From positions 17,092-81,091 of the forward strand of contig JASTVH010000012.1 in NCBI GenBank assembly GCA_042862465.1: a stretch of DNA of 64,000 nucleotides. Reading direction: 5' to 3'. A program made the translations under genes and the position numbers. The stretch is from JASTVH01 sp042862465. GTDB lineage: Bacteria > Pseudomonadota > Gammaproteobacteria > Pseudomonadales > Oleiphilaceae. Within the stretch, counting starts at the first letter, position 1; the number at the start of each line of letters is the position of its first letter. Shown here piece after piece: positions 26,602-35,718 of this stretch. The notes under the pieces were generated by a model, which saw nothing but the letters and a program-made list of their open reading frames with translations, did no database searches and was not told the origin of the DNA.

Positions 26602-27228
26602 GTGTTTGATATCACCCATTATGCGGTTGCCGCACAGACCATCGTCGATGCGGGACAGTTTCTCTACCAGCGCGGGTGGTCACCTTCCACCAGCAGCAAC
26701 TACTCGGCGCGCATCGACGAAAACCATATTGCGATCACCGTTTCCGGCAAGCACAAGGGGGAACTCAAGCCCCAGGATGTGATGGTGGTGGATCTGGCGG
26801 GCAAACCCGTTCAGTGTGCGGCCCGTCCCTCGGCGGAAACCCTGTTGCACACCGTCATCTATGATCTCTATACCGATGTGGGCGCGGTACTGCACACCCA
26901 TTCGGTGACCGCCACGGCGCTGAGCCGTTACCTGCGTGACCAGGACGAGCTGGAAGTGACCGACTACGAACTGCAGAAGGCGTTCCCGGGCTACGAGACG
27001 CACGCCTCCACCCTGCGGTTGCCGATTTTCGAAAACACCCAGGACATCCCGGCCCTGGCCGAGCGCACCCGGCGCTATTTTGCCGAGCATCCCGACCACC
27101 CCGGTTACCTGATTCGCGGGCACGGGCTGTACACCTGGGGCCAATCCATGGCCGACTGTCTACGCCATGTGGAAGCGCTGGAATTTCTGATGTCCTGTGA
27201 ACTGGAACTGTTGAGGTTAAGTCGATGA
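26602..27228 (+). CDS. mtnB: methylthioribulose-1-phosphate dehydratase
   Basis: 208 residues from a GTG start with GGAG 7 bp upstream; an ATG further upstream in frame (26566) lacks a site and would make the protein too long. Class II aldolase fold: SSNYSARID, SGKHKGELKPQDV, RPSAETLLHTVIY, zinc histidines in LHTHSVTAT and IRGHGLYTWG. Dehydrates 5-methylthioribulose 1-phosphate in methionine salvage. Overlaps mtnD by 4 bp. mtnA and mtnP/K are not in the window. Confidence 0.93.
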   Translation: MFDITHYAVAAQTIVDAGQFLYQRGWSPSTSSNYSARIDENHIAITVSGKHKGELKPQDVMVVDLAGKPVQCAARPSAETLLHTVIYDLYTDVGAVLHTHSVTATALSRYLRDQDELEVTDYELQKAFPGYETHASTLRLPIFENTQDIPALAERTRRYFAEHPDHPGYLIRGHGLYTWGQSMADCLRHVEALEFLMSCELELLRLSR

Positions 27229-27782
27229 CAACACTGCGGATCTTCTCTGCGGATAACCCCGAGACCCCGGAGCAGGTGGTGGAAGATGGCCAGGAAATCC
27301 AGCGCCTGCTGGAGGCCCAGGGGGTGCGTTTCGAACGCTGGGAAACCCGTGACCTGCCGGCGGATGCCGATGCCGACTCGATTCTTGAGGCCTACCAGCC
27401 GGAAGTCGAGCGGATCAAGGCCGAGCGGGGCTTCCAGAGCGCGGACGTGATCAGCCTCACGCCTGACAACCCGAAAAAGGACGAGCTGCGCCAGAAGTTC
27501 CTCGATGAGCATCGTCACAGCGAGGACGAGGTGCGGTTTTTCGTGCGCGGGCAGGGACTGTTCTATCTGCATTTGGGCGAAAAAATCTATTCCGTCCTGT
27601 GCTGCAAGAACGACCTGATCAGCGTCCCCGATGGCGCCCGCCACTGGTTCGACATGGGGCCGCAACCGGATTTCACCTGCATTCGCCTGTTCACCAACCC
27701 CGAAGGCTGGGTGGCCCAGTTCACCGGGGATGATATCGCCAGCCGCACACCGCGTTACGAAGCGCTGGAAGGCGCCCGATGA
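27225..27782 (+). CDS. mtnD: acireductone dioxygenase
   Basis: 185 residues, cupin fold. Metal-binding HRHSEDEVRFFVRG supplies two histidines and the glutamate, and a third histidine follows in ARHWFDMG. Converts acireductone to 2-keto-4-methylthiobutyrate plus formate with iron, or to the off-pathway products with nickel. Overlaps both mtnB and mtnC by 4 bp, a tight operon with translational coupling. Confidence 0.95.
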   Translation: MTTLRIFSADNPETPEQVVEDGQEIQRLLEAQGVRFERWETRDLPADADADSILEAYQPEVERIKAERGFQSADVISLTPDNPKKDELRQKFLDEHRHSEDEVRFFVRGQGLFYLHLGEKIYSVLCCKNDLISVPDGARHWFDMGPQPDFTCIRLFTNPEGWVAQFTGDDIASRTPRYEALEGAR

Positions 27783-28477
27783 TTCGCGTCATCGTTACCG
27801 ATATTGAGGGCACCACCAGCTCGATCCGGTTCGTCCATGACGTGCTCTTTCCCTACGCCGTGGAAGCATTGCCCACCTACGTGCGCGCCCACGACAGGGA
27901 GCCGGCGGTGCGGGAGCAGCTGGATGCGGTAGCGGCGGAAAGCGGGATCGACCCCTACGACATCGAAGGCCTGATCGAGCAGCTGCTGGCCTGGATTCGT
28001 GAGGACCGCAAAGCCACTCCGCTCAAGGCCCTGCAGGGCATGATCTGGCAAAGGGGCTACGAGCGCGGGGACTTCAAGGGGCACATCTACGACGATGCCG
28101 CCGAATACCTCTGCCACTGGCATGACGAGGGCTTTCGCCTCTATGTTTACAGCAGTGGTTCCGTGCAGGCGCAGAAGCTGTTATTCGGCTACAGCGAAGC
28201 GGGGGATCTGACCCCGTTCTTCAGCGGCTACTTTGACACCCGCATTGGCGGCAAGAAGGACGACAGCTCCTACCGGCATATTCTCGAGGAGCTTGGTATG
28301 GAGCCGCAGCGGGTGCTGTTCCTGTCGGATGTGGAGGAGGAGCTGGAAGCGGCGGAAAAGGCCGGGTTGCAGACCTGCTGGCTGGTAAGGCAGGGGGCGT
28401 TGCCCAACACGGAAAGGCCGGTAGCGCGAGACTTTGCCGAAGTGCATCGGTTGCTATTGAGTCAGCCGCATCCCTAG
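27779..28477 (+). CDS. mtnC: enolase-phosphatase E1
   Basis: 232 residues, HAD superfamily. Motif I VTDIEGTTSSIRFVHDVLFP carries the nucleophile region; GSVQAQKLLFG is motif II and FLSDVEEELEAAEKAGLQT motif IV. Bifunctional enolisation and dephosphorylation of 2,3-diketo-5-methylthiopentyl 1-phosphate to acireductone, the substrate of the mtnD product just upstream. Last gene of the mtnBDC operon. Confidence 0.95.
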   Translation: MIRVIVTDIEGTTSSIRFVHDVLFPYAVEALPTYVRAHDREPAVREQLDAVAAESGIDPYDIEGLIEQLLAWIREDRKATPLKALQGMIWQRGYERGDFKGHIYDDAAEYLCHWHDEGFRLYVYSSGSVQAQKLLFGYSEAGDLTPFFSGYFDTRIGGKKDDSSYRHILEELGMEPQRVLFLSDVEEELEAAEKAGLQTCWLVRQGALPNTERPVARDFAEVHRLLLSQPHP

Positions 28478-28536
28478 CAGAATTAGTCTGTTGGACGTTG
28501 GAAGCCTGAGTCCCTGCAGATAGACTGCTATGCCAT

Positions 28537-28561
28537 CCCCTCTCCCCTTGTGGGAGAGGGG
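28537..28561. repeat. short palindromic repeat family A, copy 1
   Basis: Perfect 10-bp arms CCCCTCTCCC / GGGAGAGGGG around a 5-nt loop, between mtnC and the DUF3080 gene. The same arms recur at 35580-35616 and 51390-51415. Confidence 0.7.
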
Positions 28562-28651
28562 CTCAATACCGTAAACCTTGAGCCACGACTTTTTCACCGA
28601 ACCGTGGTGGATGCCTCGGCTCAAGCACGGTATCGGCAACAGAGCTTCCGG

Positions 28652-29707
28652 ATGACCATGCGCACTGTTATACGCGGCCTGCTCCTGCTGAGCCTGCTCA
28701 CCCTGACCAGCTGTGACCCCTTCTCCCAGCCCACCAGCCTGCTGGACGAGTACCTGGAACGGGTAGGGCGGGTGCTGGATCAGCCGGTACACTACTCCGA
28801 ACTGCCCGAGGTGCCCGCCTATCCCCGCCGTCGAGACCTACGACTCGAACCACCGGAGATCAACCTCGGCCTGCTCGATTTTCTCTCGTTATACGGCTGC
28901 GAACTGCAGGAGGTCATTGGGGAAAAGGCCTCAGGGCTTGGCCGGGTGATGCAGCCGGGGCGGCGGTTGAATTACGAGCTGCGTTTTATCGCGGCGGGGC
29001 GATTATGTCTACCCAAGATCGAGGACGAGAAACTGGCGAAAACCTTGCGCCAGGCGATTGCTGCGAAACGACAAAGCCTGCCGATCACCTTCTGGAATGC
29101 CACCTGGGGTAGTGAGGAAATGGCGCGTTTCTTTTCCCGCAGCAATGGCCCGTTGCCCTTGGCCCCGGATGGCGCATTGGTGGCGAACCTGCAATCCGAT
29201 CTCAATCGCCTGCTCAACCACCATAAGCGACTCAACCGTTCCACCTTGCCGACCTCTGTGGTGGGTATCGCCGACACTTATCAGCGCTGGCAGGCCCGGT
29301 CCTACGCCGGCCAGCTCATACAGTCGGCGCGGCGCCTGACGGCCCGCCTCAACGATGCGGCCACGGTCATTGAGCAGCGAATGAAGCGACGTCCGTTGTG
29401 CTTTCAGGGGCGCAGCAATCACAAGGCCGAAATCATGCGGAATGTCTTCTTCAAGGTCTACGCCAAGCGAGTGCAGCCATACATGGCCACCGTGCAGCGG
29501 GTGCGCCAGAACCTAGTACCGTTGCTGGCGCAACTGGCGGAGGTCCAGACAACCGTGATGCCTGAAGCGTTTGAACCGCTTTATCGACAGGTGCTCAAAC
29601 AGGATGTGGCGGGAAGCCTGTGGCAGCAGCTGGATGCCGCAACTCAGCGACACACCAGGCAATGGCAGGCGCTATTGGAGCAGTGCGGCATGCGGCCCCA
29701 GGCTTGA
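28652..29707 (+). CDS. DUF3080 family lipoprotein
   Basis: 351 residues from ATG 28652 (an ATG two codons on is possible; the open frame extends upstream over the repeat but without a site). Lipobox LTSC after a leucine-rich signal, then SLLDEYLERVGRVLDQP and FLSLYGCELQEVIGEK, a helical architecture matching the gammaproteobacterial DUF3080 family. Function unknown; predicted lipid-anchored periplasmic protein. Stands alone between mtnC and a convergent lipoprotein gene. Confidence 0.8.
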   Translation: MTMRTVIRGLLLLSLLTLTSCDPFSQPTSLLDEYLERVGRVLDQPVHYSELPEVPAYPRRRDLRLEPPEINLGLLDFLSLYGCELQEVIGEKASGLGRVMQPGRRLNYELRFIAAGRLCLPKIEDEKLAKTLRQAIAAKRQSLPITFWNATWGSEEMARFFSRSNGPLPLAPDGALVANLQSDLNRLLNHHKRLNRSTLPTSVVGIADTYQRWQARSYAGQLIQSARRLTARLNDAATVIEQRMKRRPLCFQGRSNHKAEIMRNVFFKVYAKRVQPYMATVQRVRQNLVPLLAQLAEVQTTVMPEAFEPLYRQVLKQDVAGSLWQQLDAATQRHTRQWQALLEQCGMRPQA

Positions 29708-29776
29708 GGCGCATTGCTTGAGATTATTCAGGGCCCTGATTAAAGGGCCCGAACATCAACAGGATCAGCTAAGACG

Positions 29777-31753
29777 CTAGTTCGAAGATTCTTGCAAAGA
29801 CGTGACTTGAGTGCACTCTGCATTTACTGTCGCCAGATCGAGGGTAATGTATTCGTCTCCTTCAGCAGGTGTTGCCTGCAGGTCCAGAGCCACGTCCTTG
29901 TATATGGGTTTATCCATGGTGGCGTAGGTGGCCTTGGTGCGAATGCAAACTTCCGTGGTGTCAGTGAACTGGAAAGCGTCGCTGGTATCGGATGATGTCG
30001 ACGTGGTTACCTGCTCCGGCGTCAGGTCCAATGTCAATACATTCTTCTCGATATCATAATGAGCATTGTGGACCTTATTGTTATATATGAAGTAGTTGGA
30101 CTCTTTGTTCTCGTCTCCATCCGGGTCAAAGGCGTGGGGTGGTTTGGGAACAACCAGCTCGGATAGCTTGCCATCCTCTTTCACTACCTTATATTTCACC
30201 CGTGTATCCCAGACAGGATCCACTTCTTCCAATGTGGTTGTGGTGAGGGGGGTGCCCAGAGGATTAATCGTATAAACCGTTTCCTCTTCCTCGTTTTTTC
30301 CCGCCAGTTCCACTCGCACCCTGGTGTCCAGGTTGAGGTAATCGGGTATGTAAATGGAATTGATGGTACCCAGTTCGTTTTCACTGCTGTCCATGAAAGT
30401 GATGGCCGCGGCTTTGACTTCACCCATTTTATCGGTGTACTCAAAGGTTCCTTCGACGGTGTAGGCGCCAAGGTCCCACTCCATGATATCGGCCGGGAAG
30501 GTCAGGGAATGGCTTTCGCCAAATGTTGTAGCCACTGACTGAGAAGGGTTGATATAGGTTACCGGCAGTGTGGTGTCGATCCTGACGTAGCGGTCGGTGC
30601 TCACTTCGCGCAGGACGGTATGCAGTGTCCAGTGCTCGTTCGTGGTGCTGTCCTCATCATCCTCAATGGCGAAGACTTCGATAGAGCCATCCACAGCGAA
30701 GGTGGATGTGCCTTTGGTGAAGCGCAAATCATCCGGAACCAGGCGGTACTGATAGGCGCTCAGGGTCTTTTCGGCGTAGTCCGGCTGATCCTTGTTGCCT
30801 TTCTTGAAGACTTTGGTGGTGCGCTCGATGCTGAGCGTGGCATCGCCGGTCAGTGTCCAGTCGCCATGGGGATAGCTGTCAAAGGCAATCTTCAGAGTCC
30901 CGTCCTTGACTGCGTTGGAGGTCGTGCTGTTTACGGTTCCGATAACCGACACCGTGGACGGCAGGGCTTCCCCGTTCATCTGTTTCTTGGCAAGGGTATG
31001 GAACAGTCCGATATCAACCCACTGGCGTAACCAGTAAAAGTCCAGATCCGGTGTCGCCGGATCGGCCCAAAATACGCCTGCAGCCTCCCGGAGGTTGTCC
31101 AGGGTCGGCGTAATCGGTGTCTGGCGTCCACTGTAGTTGGGGCCAAGATCGATCAGGCCACGAATGCTGGCCTCAGACGGTTCCTCCGGTAACTTGGAGG
31201 ATTCTTCGGTCATGTGATCCTGCGCCAGTTTTTCACTGACCAGACCGGTTCGGCCCACTTCAGCCAGGATTTGGGTCAGTGCCTGCAGGTTGTCCAGGGC
31301 GTCCGGAGTTTGGGACAGGTCGAAGCTGGCGCCGGCAAAGGCATCGTGGATGCGTTCGCCAATCTCGATACCGTTGTTGGGGTTCTGGTCGGCATCCAGT
31401 GTGATCAGCAGGCGGGCGATGTTAGTGGCGTGGTTGCCTGTAATGCCCTCCCCATCCACGTTGGCGGGGGTCAGCAGGGCGTTACCGTCAAACGTGCCGA
31501 GTTTGGTTTCGCCGATAGAGAAAGTGACTTTTTCTCCGGGGCGAAATTCGAAACGGCCCAGTAGATCGGTGGTGCCACTGAGGGTTTTGGTGTTGTATCT
31601 CAGCCCTTTGACAGGGGCATCCACGAAATAGCCAGTCTCGGGGGCCGGCGGAGCCTCTTCTGTAGCCTTTTTGCCATCCGAGCTGCTATCGGAGAGACAC
31701 CCTGAAACGAGCAGGGCAGACAGCAAGAGACTGGAGTAGTTTACGAATCGCAC
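29777..31753 (-). CDS. large secreted lipoprotein, beta-rich, unknown function
   Basis: 658 residues. Lipobox LVSGC and a serine-rich linker. Residues about 40-90 contain a short beta domain (YFVDAPVKGLRYNT, GTTDLLGRFEFRPGEKVTF) seen at the start of many surface lipoproteins, where it resembles a carboxypeptidase-regulatory-like sandwich. An acidic LDADQNPNNGIEIGE segment may bind calcium, and the long C-terminal part is beta-strand and threonine rich. Probably displayed on the outer membrane. It is 142 bp downstream of the prepilin gene on the same strand, so could be part of, or follow, that unit. Confidence 0.7.
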   Translation of the reverse strand: MRFVNYSSLLLSALLVSGCLSDSSSDGKKATEEAPPAPETGYFVDAPVKGLRYNTKTLSGTTDLLGRFEFRPGEKVTFSIGETKLGTFDGNALLTPANVDGEGITGNHATNIARLLITLDADQNPNNGIEIGERIHDAFAGASFDLSQTPDALDNLQALTQILAEVGRTGLVSEKLAQDHMTEESSKLPEEPSEASIRGLIDLGPNYSGRQTPITPTLDNLREAAGVFWADPATPDLDFYWLRQWVDIGLFHTLAKKQMNGEALPSTVSVIGTVNSTTSNAVKDGTLKIAFDSYPHGDWTLTGDATLSIERTTKVFKKGNKDQPDYAEKTLSAYQYRLVPDDLRFTKGTSTFAVDGSIEVFAIEDDEDSTTNEHWTLHTVLREVSTDRYVRIDTTLPVTYINPSQSVATTFGESHSLTFPADIMEWDLGAYTVEGTFEYTDKMGEVKAAAITFMDSSENELGTINSIYIPDYLNLDTRVRVELAGKNEEEETVYTINPLGTPLTTTTLEEVDPVWDTRVKYKVVKEDGKLSELVVPKPPHAFDPDGDENKESNYFIYNNKVHNAHYDIEKNVLTLDLTPEQVTTSTSSDTSDAFQFTDTTEVCIRTKATYATMDKPIYKDVALDLQATPAEGDEYITLDLATVNAECTQVTSLQESSN

Positions 31754-31895
31754 AGACCGGCTCCTGATGAAAAAGGTTCGAATCTTCAGGATTGTAACGG
31801 AATGTCAATCGGCGTTTCGTGATGTGAATTGAAAATTCAGCGTTGGGCGTATGGGTTGGTGGCTATTGTATCGTCCACCTGGACCGGGCGCCCGA

Positions 31896-32399
31896 TCAGC
31901 AATTCGGGTCCACAATGGTCACGGTGCAATCGGGCAGGCCGAAGGAATCGTACTCCACATAGCAGCCGCCGCCATTGGTGCCGAGATCAAAGCCGACGCG
32001 CGTGTACTGGTTATTGACCTGGGTCAGCAGATTGGGATCGGTTGCGGACACCGAAATGTAATCCAGCATTGTAAGGTTGTCGCCCACTTCCGCCTGGCTT
32101 TCCGGACAGAGGTTGCGCCAGTCCACTTCGGATTTGCCGGCTTCCGTTTCAATCACATAGCCCGTTTGAGCCGAGCCGCCGGGATTGCTGGCGCTGCGGC
32201 TCAACCCTTTGGCGTAAGCCTTGGACTGGGCGATGGCAATGGTGCTACGCATGGTTCCGGCAATGCTTTCCAGGGTTGCTCGGCGAGCACTGCTCTGTAA
32301 GCTGCCAAAGCGGGGCAGCACGGCTACGGCGAGCAGTCCCAAAATGAGGATGACGGTGATCAGTTCGATCAGGGTGAAGCCGGAGGCGGTTTTTTTCAT
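31896..32399 (-). CDS. type IV prepilin-like protein (MSHA/GspH class)
   Basis: 167 residues. Class III prepilin leader: short basic peptide, G then FTLIELITVILILGLLAVAV, with the processing glycine and Glu+5 intact. The C-terminal domain has paired cysteines (NLCPESQ, GGGCYVEYD, PDCTVTIVDPNC) suggesting a disulfide loop. Same operon as the secretion ATPase (11-bp gap). Other pilus genes (pilC, pilD, secretin) are not in the window, so it would need platform and peptidase proteins encoded elsewhere. Confidence 0.85.
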   Translation of the reverse strand: MKKTASGFTLIELITVILILGLLAVAVLPRFGSLQSSARRATLESIAGTMRSTIAIAQSKAYAKGLSRSASNPGGSAQTGYVIETEAGKSEVDWRNLCPESQAEVGDNLTMLDYISVSATDPNLLTQVNNQYTRVGFDLGTNGGGCYVEYDSFGLPDCTVTIVDPNC

Positions 32400-32410
32400 G
32401 GCGCGTTGGT

Positions 32411-34183
32411 CTACTTGCGACTGTCCGGCGTAACCCGGAGGACTTCTTCGACCGTGGTCAGACCCGCGGCCACCTTTTGCGCGCCACTCAGGCGCAGGGA
32501 CTTCATGCCGTGGCGATAGGCTTCCTTGCGTAGCTTGTCGAGATCACAGTCGGCCGTGATCATCTCCGACAATTTCTCGTCCAGCACCAGGATCTCGTAC
32601 ACCCCCGCACGACCCCGGTAGCCGGTATTGCGGCAGTTGAGGCAGCCCACCGGTGCGCAGACGGATTCCGGCAGCGGGGCTTTCCAGGGCCGCGTGAGTT
32701 CCTGCCAGTCCTGCGGGTCCAGCGTGGCGGTGGTCTTGCAGTCCGGGCACAGGGTTCGCGCCAGGCGCTGGGCCATCACGCCCAATAGGGTGGCGCGGAT
32801 CAGGTAGGGCGGAATGCCCAGTTCGATCAGCCGGGTGATGGCGCTGGGGGCGTCGTTGGTGTGCAGCGTGGAGAACACCAGGTGGCCCGTCAGGGCCGCC
32901 TGTACGGCCATTTCCGCCGTTTCCAGGTCGCGGATCTCGCCAATCATGATGACATCCGGATCCTGGCGCAGCAGCGCCCGCACGCCAGTGGCGAAATCCA
33001 GATCAATGCTGTGCTGCACCTGCATCTGGTTGAATGTTGGCTCCACCATCTCGATGGGATCCTCGATCGTGCACAGGTTGATCGAGTCGCTGGCCAGGTG
33101 CTTGAGGGTGGAGTAGAGCGTCGTGGTCTTGCCGGAACCGGTGGGACCGGTGACCAGGACGATACCGTGGGGCTTGTGGGTGATGTCCTCCCAACGGCCC
33201 CGGTCTTCCTTGGAGAAACCAAGCTGTTCAAAGGATTTGAGCAGCACGTCCGGGTCGAAGATCCGCATGACCATCTTCTCGCCGAAGGCCGTCGGCATGG
33301 TGGCCAGACGCAGCTCCACTTCGCTGTTGTCCGGCTTGCGGGTCTTGATGCGCCCGTCCTGGGGCTTGCGCTTTTCCGCCACATTCAGCCGGCCCAGGAT
33401 CTTCAGGCGGCTGGTGACGGCCATGCCCACTTCACCGGGAAACTCGTAGACGTTGTGCAGCACGCCATCGATCCGGAAGCGCACCTGGGTGATATCCCGG
33501 CGGGGCTCCAGGTGGATGTCGCTGGCCCGCTGGTCAAAGGCATACTGCAGCAGCCAGTCGACAATATTGACCACGTGCTGGTCGTTGGCATCGGGCTTGG
33601 CGTCGCCCAGATCGAGCAGCTGTTCGAAATTCTGGGTATAGGCTTTGCCGCTGTCGCTGCGGGCCTTGTGAACGGAATTGGCCAGCTGGTAGAACTCGAT
33701 GGTAAAGCGGCGCAGGTCGGCGGGGTTGGTGACCACCCGCTCGATGTCCTTTTTCAGGACATGGCGCAGGTTTTCCTCCCAGTCCCGCTTGAAGGGCTGG
33801 GCGCTGGCGATCACCACCCGGTCGGTATGGATCTCCACTGCGAGAATGCCATGACGCTGGGCGAAGGCGTAGGACATCACATCGGCCACCCGCGACACGT
33901 CGATCTTGAGGGGGTCAATGTGATAGTGATGCTGCCCGCTCCATTCCGCCAGCCACTGGGTCAGCGCTTCGAGGTCGAGGCGCTTGCCGGTGGTCCGATC
34001 CTCCAGGTCCCCGGCGGCGATCAGCTCCAGGGGATGAATGTCCCGCTTGTCCTGGCCCAGGTTGGCGTTGAGCAGGGCTTCGGCATCCGTCTGCTCGATG
34101 CGGCCCTCGGCCACCAGGGCGCTGCACAGCTCACGCAGGGTCAGGGTGTGGTTGGGGGACTTCTGGACTGCCGCCTGGTTCAT
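32411..34183 (-). CDS. type II/IV secretion or pilus assembly ATPase (GspE/PilB/MshE family)
   Basis: 590 residues. GspE N-terminal domain (residues 1-150), Walker A GPTGSGKTTTLYSTL, Asp box TIEDPIEM, Walker B RQDPDVIMIGEIRDLETAEM, His box LTGHLVFSTLHTND, and a C-terminal zinc tetracysteine of CPDC and CLNC. All catalytic features are present. It powers assembly of pilins at the inner membrane; the adjacent prepilin is its likely subunit. The longer N-terminal region fits PilB/MshE rather than the short PilT retraction class. Confidence 0.92.
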   Translation of the reverse strand: MNQAAVQKSPNHTLTLRELCSALVAEGRIEQTDAEALLNANLGQDKRDIHPLELIAAGDLEDRTTGKRLDLEALTQWLAEWSGQHHYHIDPLKIDVSRVADVMSYAFAQRHGILAVEIHTDRVVIASAQPFKRDWEENLRHVLKKDIERVVTNPADLRRFTIEFYQLANSVHKARSDSGKAYTQNFEQLLDLGDAKPDANDQHVVNIVDWLLQYAFDQRASDIHLEPRRDITQVRFRIDGVLHNVYEFPGEVGMAVTSRLKILGRLNVAEKRKPQDGRIKTRKPDNSEVELRLATMPTAFGEKMVMRIFDPDVLLKSFEQLGFSKEDRGRWEDITHKPHGIVLVTGPTGSGKTTTLYSTLKHLASDSINLCTIEDPIEMVEPTFNQMQVQHSIDLDFATGVRALLRQDPDVIMIGEIRDLETAEMAVQAALTGHLVFSTLHTNDAPSAITRLIELGIPPYLIRATLLGVMAQRLARTLCPDCKTTATLDPQDWQELTRPWKAPLPESVCAPVGCLNCRNTGYRGRAGVYEILVLDEKLSEMITADCDLDKLRKEAYRHGMKSLRLSGAQKVAAGLTTVEEVLRVTPDSRK

Positions 34184-34201
34184 CGTGATAGGGCGTCTCG
34201 C

Positions 34202-34549
34202 TTAGGCCTGTTTGGGTGCTCGAATCTTGATCAGGCTGGTCAGGAACAACAGCACCGTCAAGCTCATCAGGATGACCGGGATCACCTCCCACTGCGTCAG
34301 GTAAGCACGCACCGACGCATCGGTGAAATAGATCATCAGGATAAAGCATAGCCATATATAGGCTTTGTTGCCGCCCTTGAGCAGTCCGGGCAGCACGATC
34401 AGCAGCGGGACCAGCTTGATGGTCAGCATCAGGGCCTTGGAGGCGCCCTCCACCGGGTCGGGCCAGAAGGTAGTCAGGGTCACCAGGCCCAGCAGGCCAA
34501 AATACAGAATGAGGCTGACGATGTGGGCAATGCGGGCCTGTGGGCTCAT
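34202..34549 (-). CDS. DUF2069 integral membrane protein
   Basis: 115 residues from ATG 34549, overlapping the wrbA stop as ATGA; an earlier in-frame ATG only reads into wrbA. About four predicted TM segments (IVSLILYFGLLGLVTLTTFW, MLTIKLVPLLIVLPGLL, AYIWLCFILMIYFT, VIPVILMSLTVLLFLTSLI). Family of unknown function commonly placed next to wrbA in gammaproteobacteria. Cotranslated with wrbA and arsC. Confidence 0.85.
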   Translation of the reverse strand: MSPQARIAHIVSLILYFGLLGLVTLTTFWPDPVEGASKALMLTIKLVPLLIVLPGLLKGGNKAYIWLCFILMIYFTDASVRAYLTQWEVIPVILMSLTVLLFLTSLIKIRAPKQA

Positions 34550-35163
34550 GTGGACGGCGTCTCCGGATTGGCAAGTTTGACGGCCAGGCTGGCGACACGG
34601 CGCCCCAGGGCCTGGCACAGGCGTTTTTCCTTGTCGGTCACGCCCAGTTCATGTTGGCTGCCGGCCCAGTGGCTGGCGCCGTAAGGTGTGCCCCCGGCTT
34701 CGGTTTCCGACAGCTCGGGGTTGGTGTAGGGCAGGCCGGCGAAGAGCATGCCCTGGTGAATCAGCGGCAGCGCCATGGAAAGCAGGGTGGTTTCCTGGCC
34801 GCCGTGGAGGCTGCCGGTGGAGGTGAAAACACCGGCCGGCTTGTCCACCAGTTGGCCGCTCATCCACAGCTCGCCGGTGCTGTCGATGAGGTGCTTGAGT
34901 GGCGCCGCCATATTGCCGAAGCGGGTGGGGCTGCCCATGACCAGTCCGGCGCAATGCTTGAGGTCATCCAGCGTGACGTAAACCGCGCCTTCTTCGGGTA
35001 CTTCCGGCAACACCTGGGCGGTTTCCGGTGAGACCGGTGGCACCGTGCGCAGCCGCGCCTCGATGCCGCTCACCGCTTCAACGCCACGGGCCACCTGCAG
35101 CGCCATTTCCCGCGTGTAGCCACCACGGCTGTAGTAAAGGACAAGAACGTAAGGATCGGACAT
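34546..35163 (-). CDS. wrbA: NAD(P)H:quinone oxidoreductase, WrbA type
   Basis: 205 residues, flavodoxin-like. FMN phosphate loop LVLYYSRGGYTREMA, GSPTRFGNMAAPLKHLID, FTSTGSLHGGQETTLLSM, and PYGASHWAG near the C-terminus match WrbA. Two-electron quinone reductase. Middle gene of a three-gene unit with arsC upstream and the DUF2069 gene downstream (6-bp gap and 4-bp overlap). Confidence 0.92.
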   Translation of the reverse strand: MSDPYVLVLYYSRGGYTREMALQVARGVEAVSGIEARLRTVPPVSPETAQVLPEVPEEGAVYVTLDDLKHCAGLVMGSPTRFGNMAAPLKHLIDSTGELWMSGQLVDKPAGVFTSTGSLHGGQETTLLSMALPLIHQGMLFAGLPYTNPELSETEAGGTPYGASHWAGSQHELGVTDKEKRLCQALGRRVASLAVKLANPETPST

Positions 35164-35169
35164 AAGCGA

Positions 35170-35523
35170 TTACAGAATTTCCAGTACGTTTTCCGGCGGG
35201 CGCCCCAGGGCCGCCTTGCCGTTGGCCAGGACGATGGGGCGCTCGATCAGTTTGGGCGTACGCACCATGGCCGCGATCAGCTCATCCTCGGACAGGGATT
35301 CATCCGCCAGGTTCTGTTCCTTGTATTCCGCCTCCTTGGTCCGCATCAGCTCTCGCGGCGCCAATCCCAGCTGCTTCAGTACGGCCTTGAGTTCGGCTTC
35401 GGAGGGGGGCGTATCCAGATAGCGGATGACTTCCGGCTGGATGCCGCGCTCTTCCAGCAGAGCCAGGGTCTGGCGGGACTTGGAGCAGCGCGGGTTATGG
35501 AAAATCTTGATGGCTTCTGTCAT
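35170..35523 (-). CDS. arsC: arsenate reductase (ArsC family, glutaredoxin-type)
   Basis: 117 residues. Active-site HNPRCSKSRQT with the catalytic cysteine and following arginine loop, EVIRYLDTPPSEAELKAVL, IERPIVLANGKAALGRPPE. Typical of the short ArsC/YfgD group. The real substrate may not be arsenate, since no arsenite pump is nearby and the operon is wrbA-DUF2069. First gene of the unit, divergent from the TlpA-like gene. Confidence 0.88.
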   Translation of the reverse strand: MTEAIKIFHNPRCSKSRQTLALLEERGIQPEVIRYLDTPPSEAELKAVLKQLGLAPRELMRTKEAEYKEQNLADESLSEDELIAAMVRTPKLIERPIVLANGKAALGRPPENVLEIL

Positions 35524-35579
35524 GGTTTGGGCGTTTTTCAGAATGGTGGTTTGTGAGCGGGGCGCCTGTGTGGCGCCTC

Positions 35580-35616
35580 CCCCTCTCCCTGGCCCTCTCC
35601 CACGGGGGGAGAGGGG
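35580..35616. repeat. short palindromic repeat family A, copy 2
   Basis: Outer arms CCCCTCTCCC / GGGAGAGGGG as in the other copies, but the loop holds a further CCCTCTCCC arm, so two alternative stems are possible. In the divergent gap between arsC and the TlpA-like gene. Confidence 0.65.
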
Positions 35617-35718
35617 ATGAAATTATCAGGCCATGGCAGTATGCGCATTTTCGCGACCCAGGCGATGGAGCCCGGGGGAGCAATGGCCAGTCCGCGCGAG
35701 TTTAACAGGAGGTCCTGC

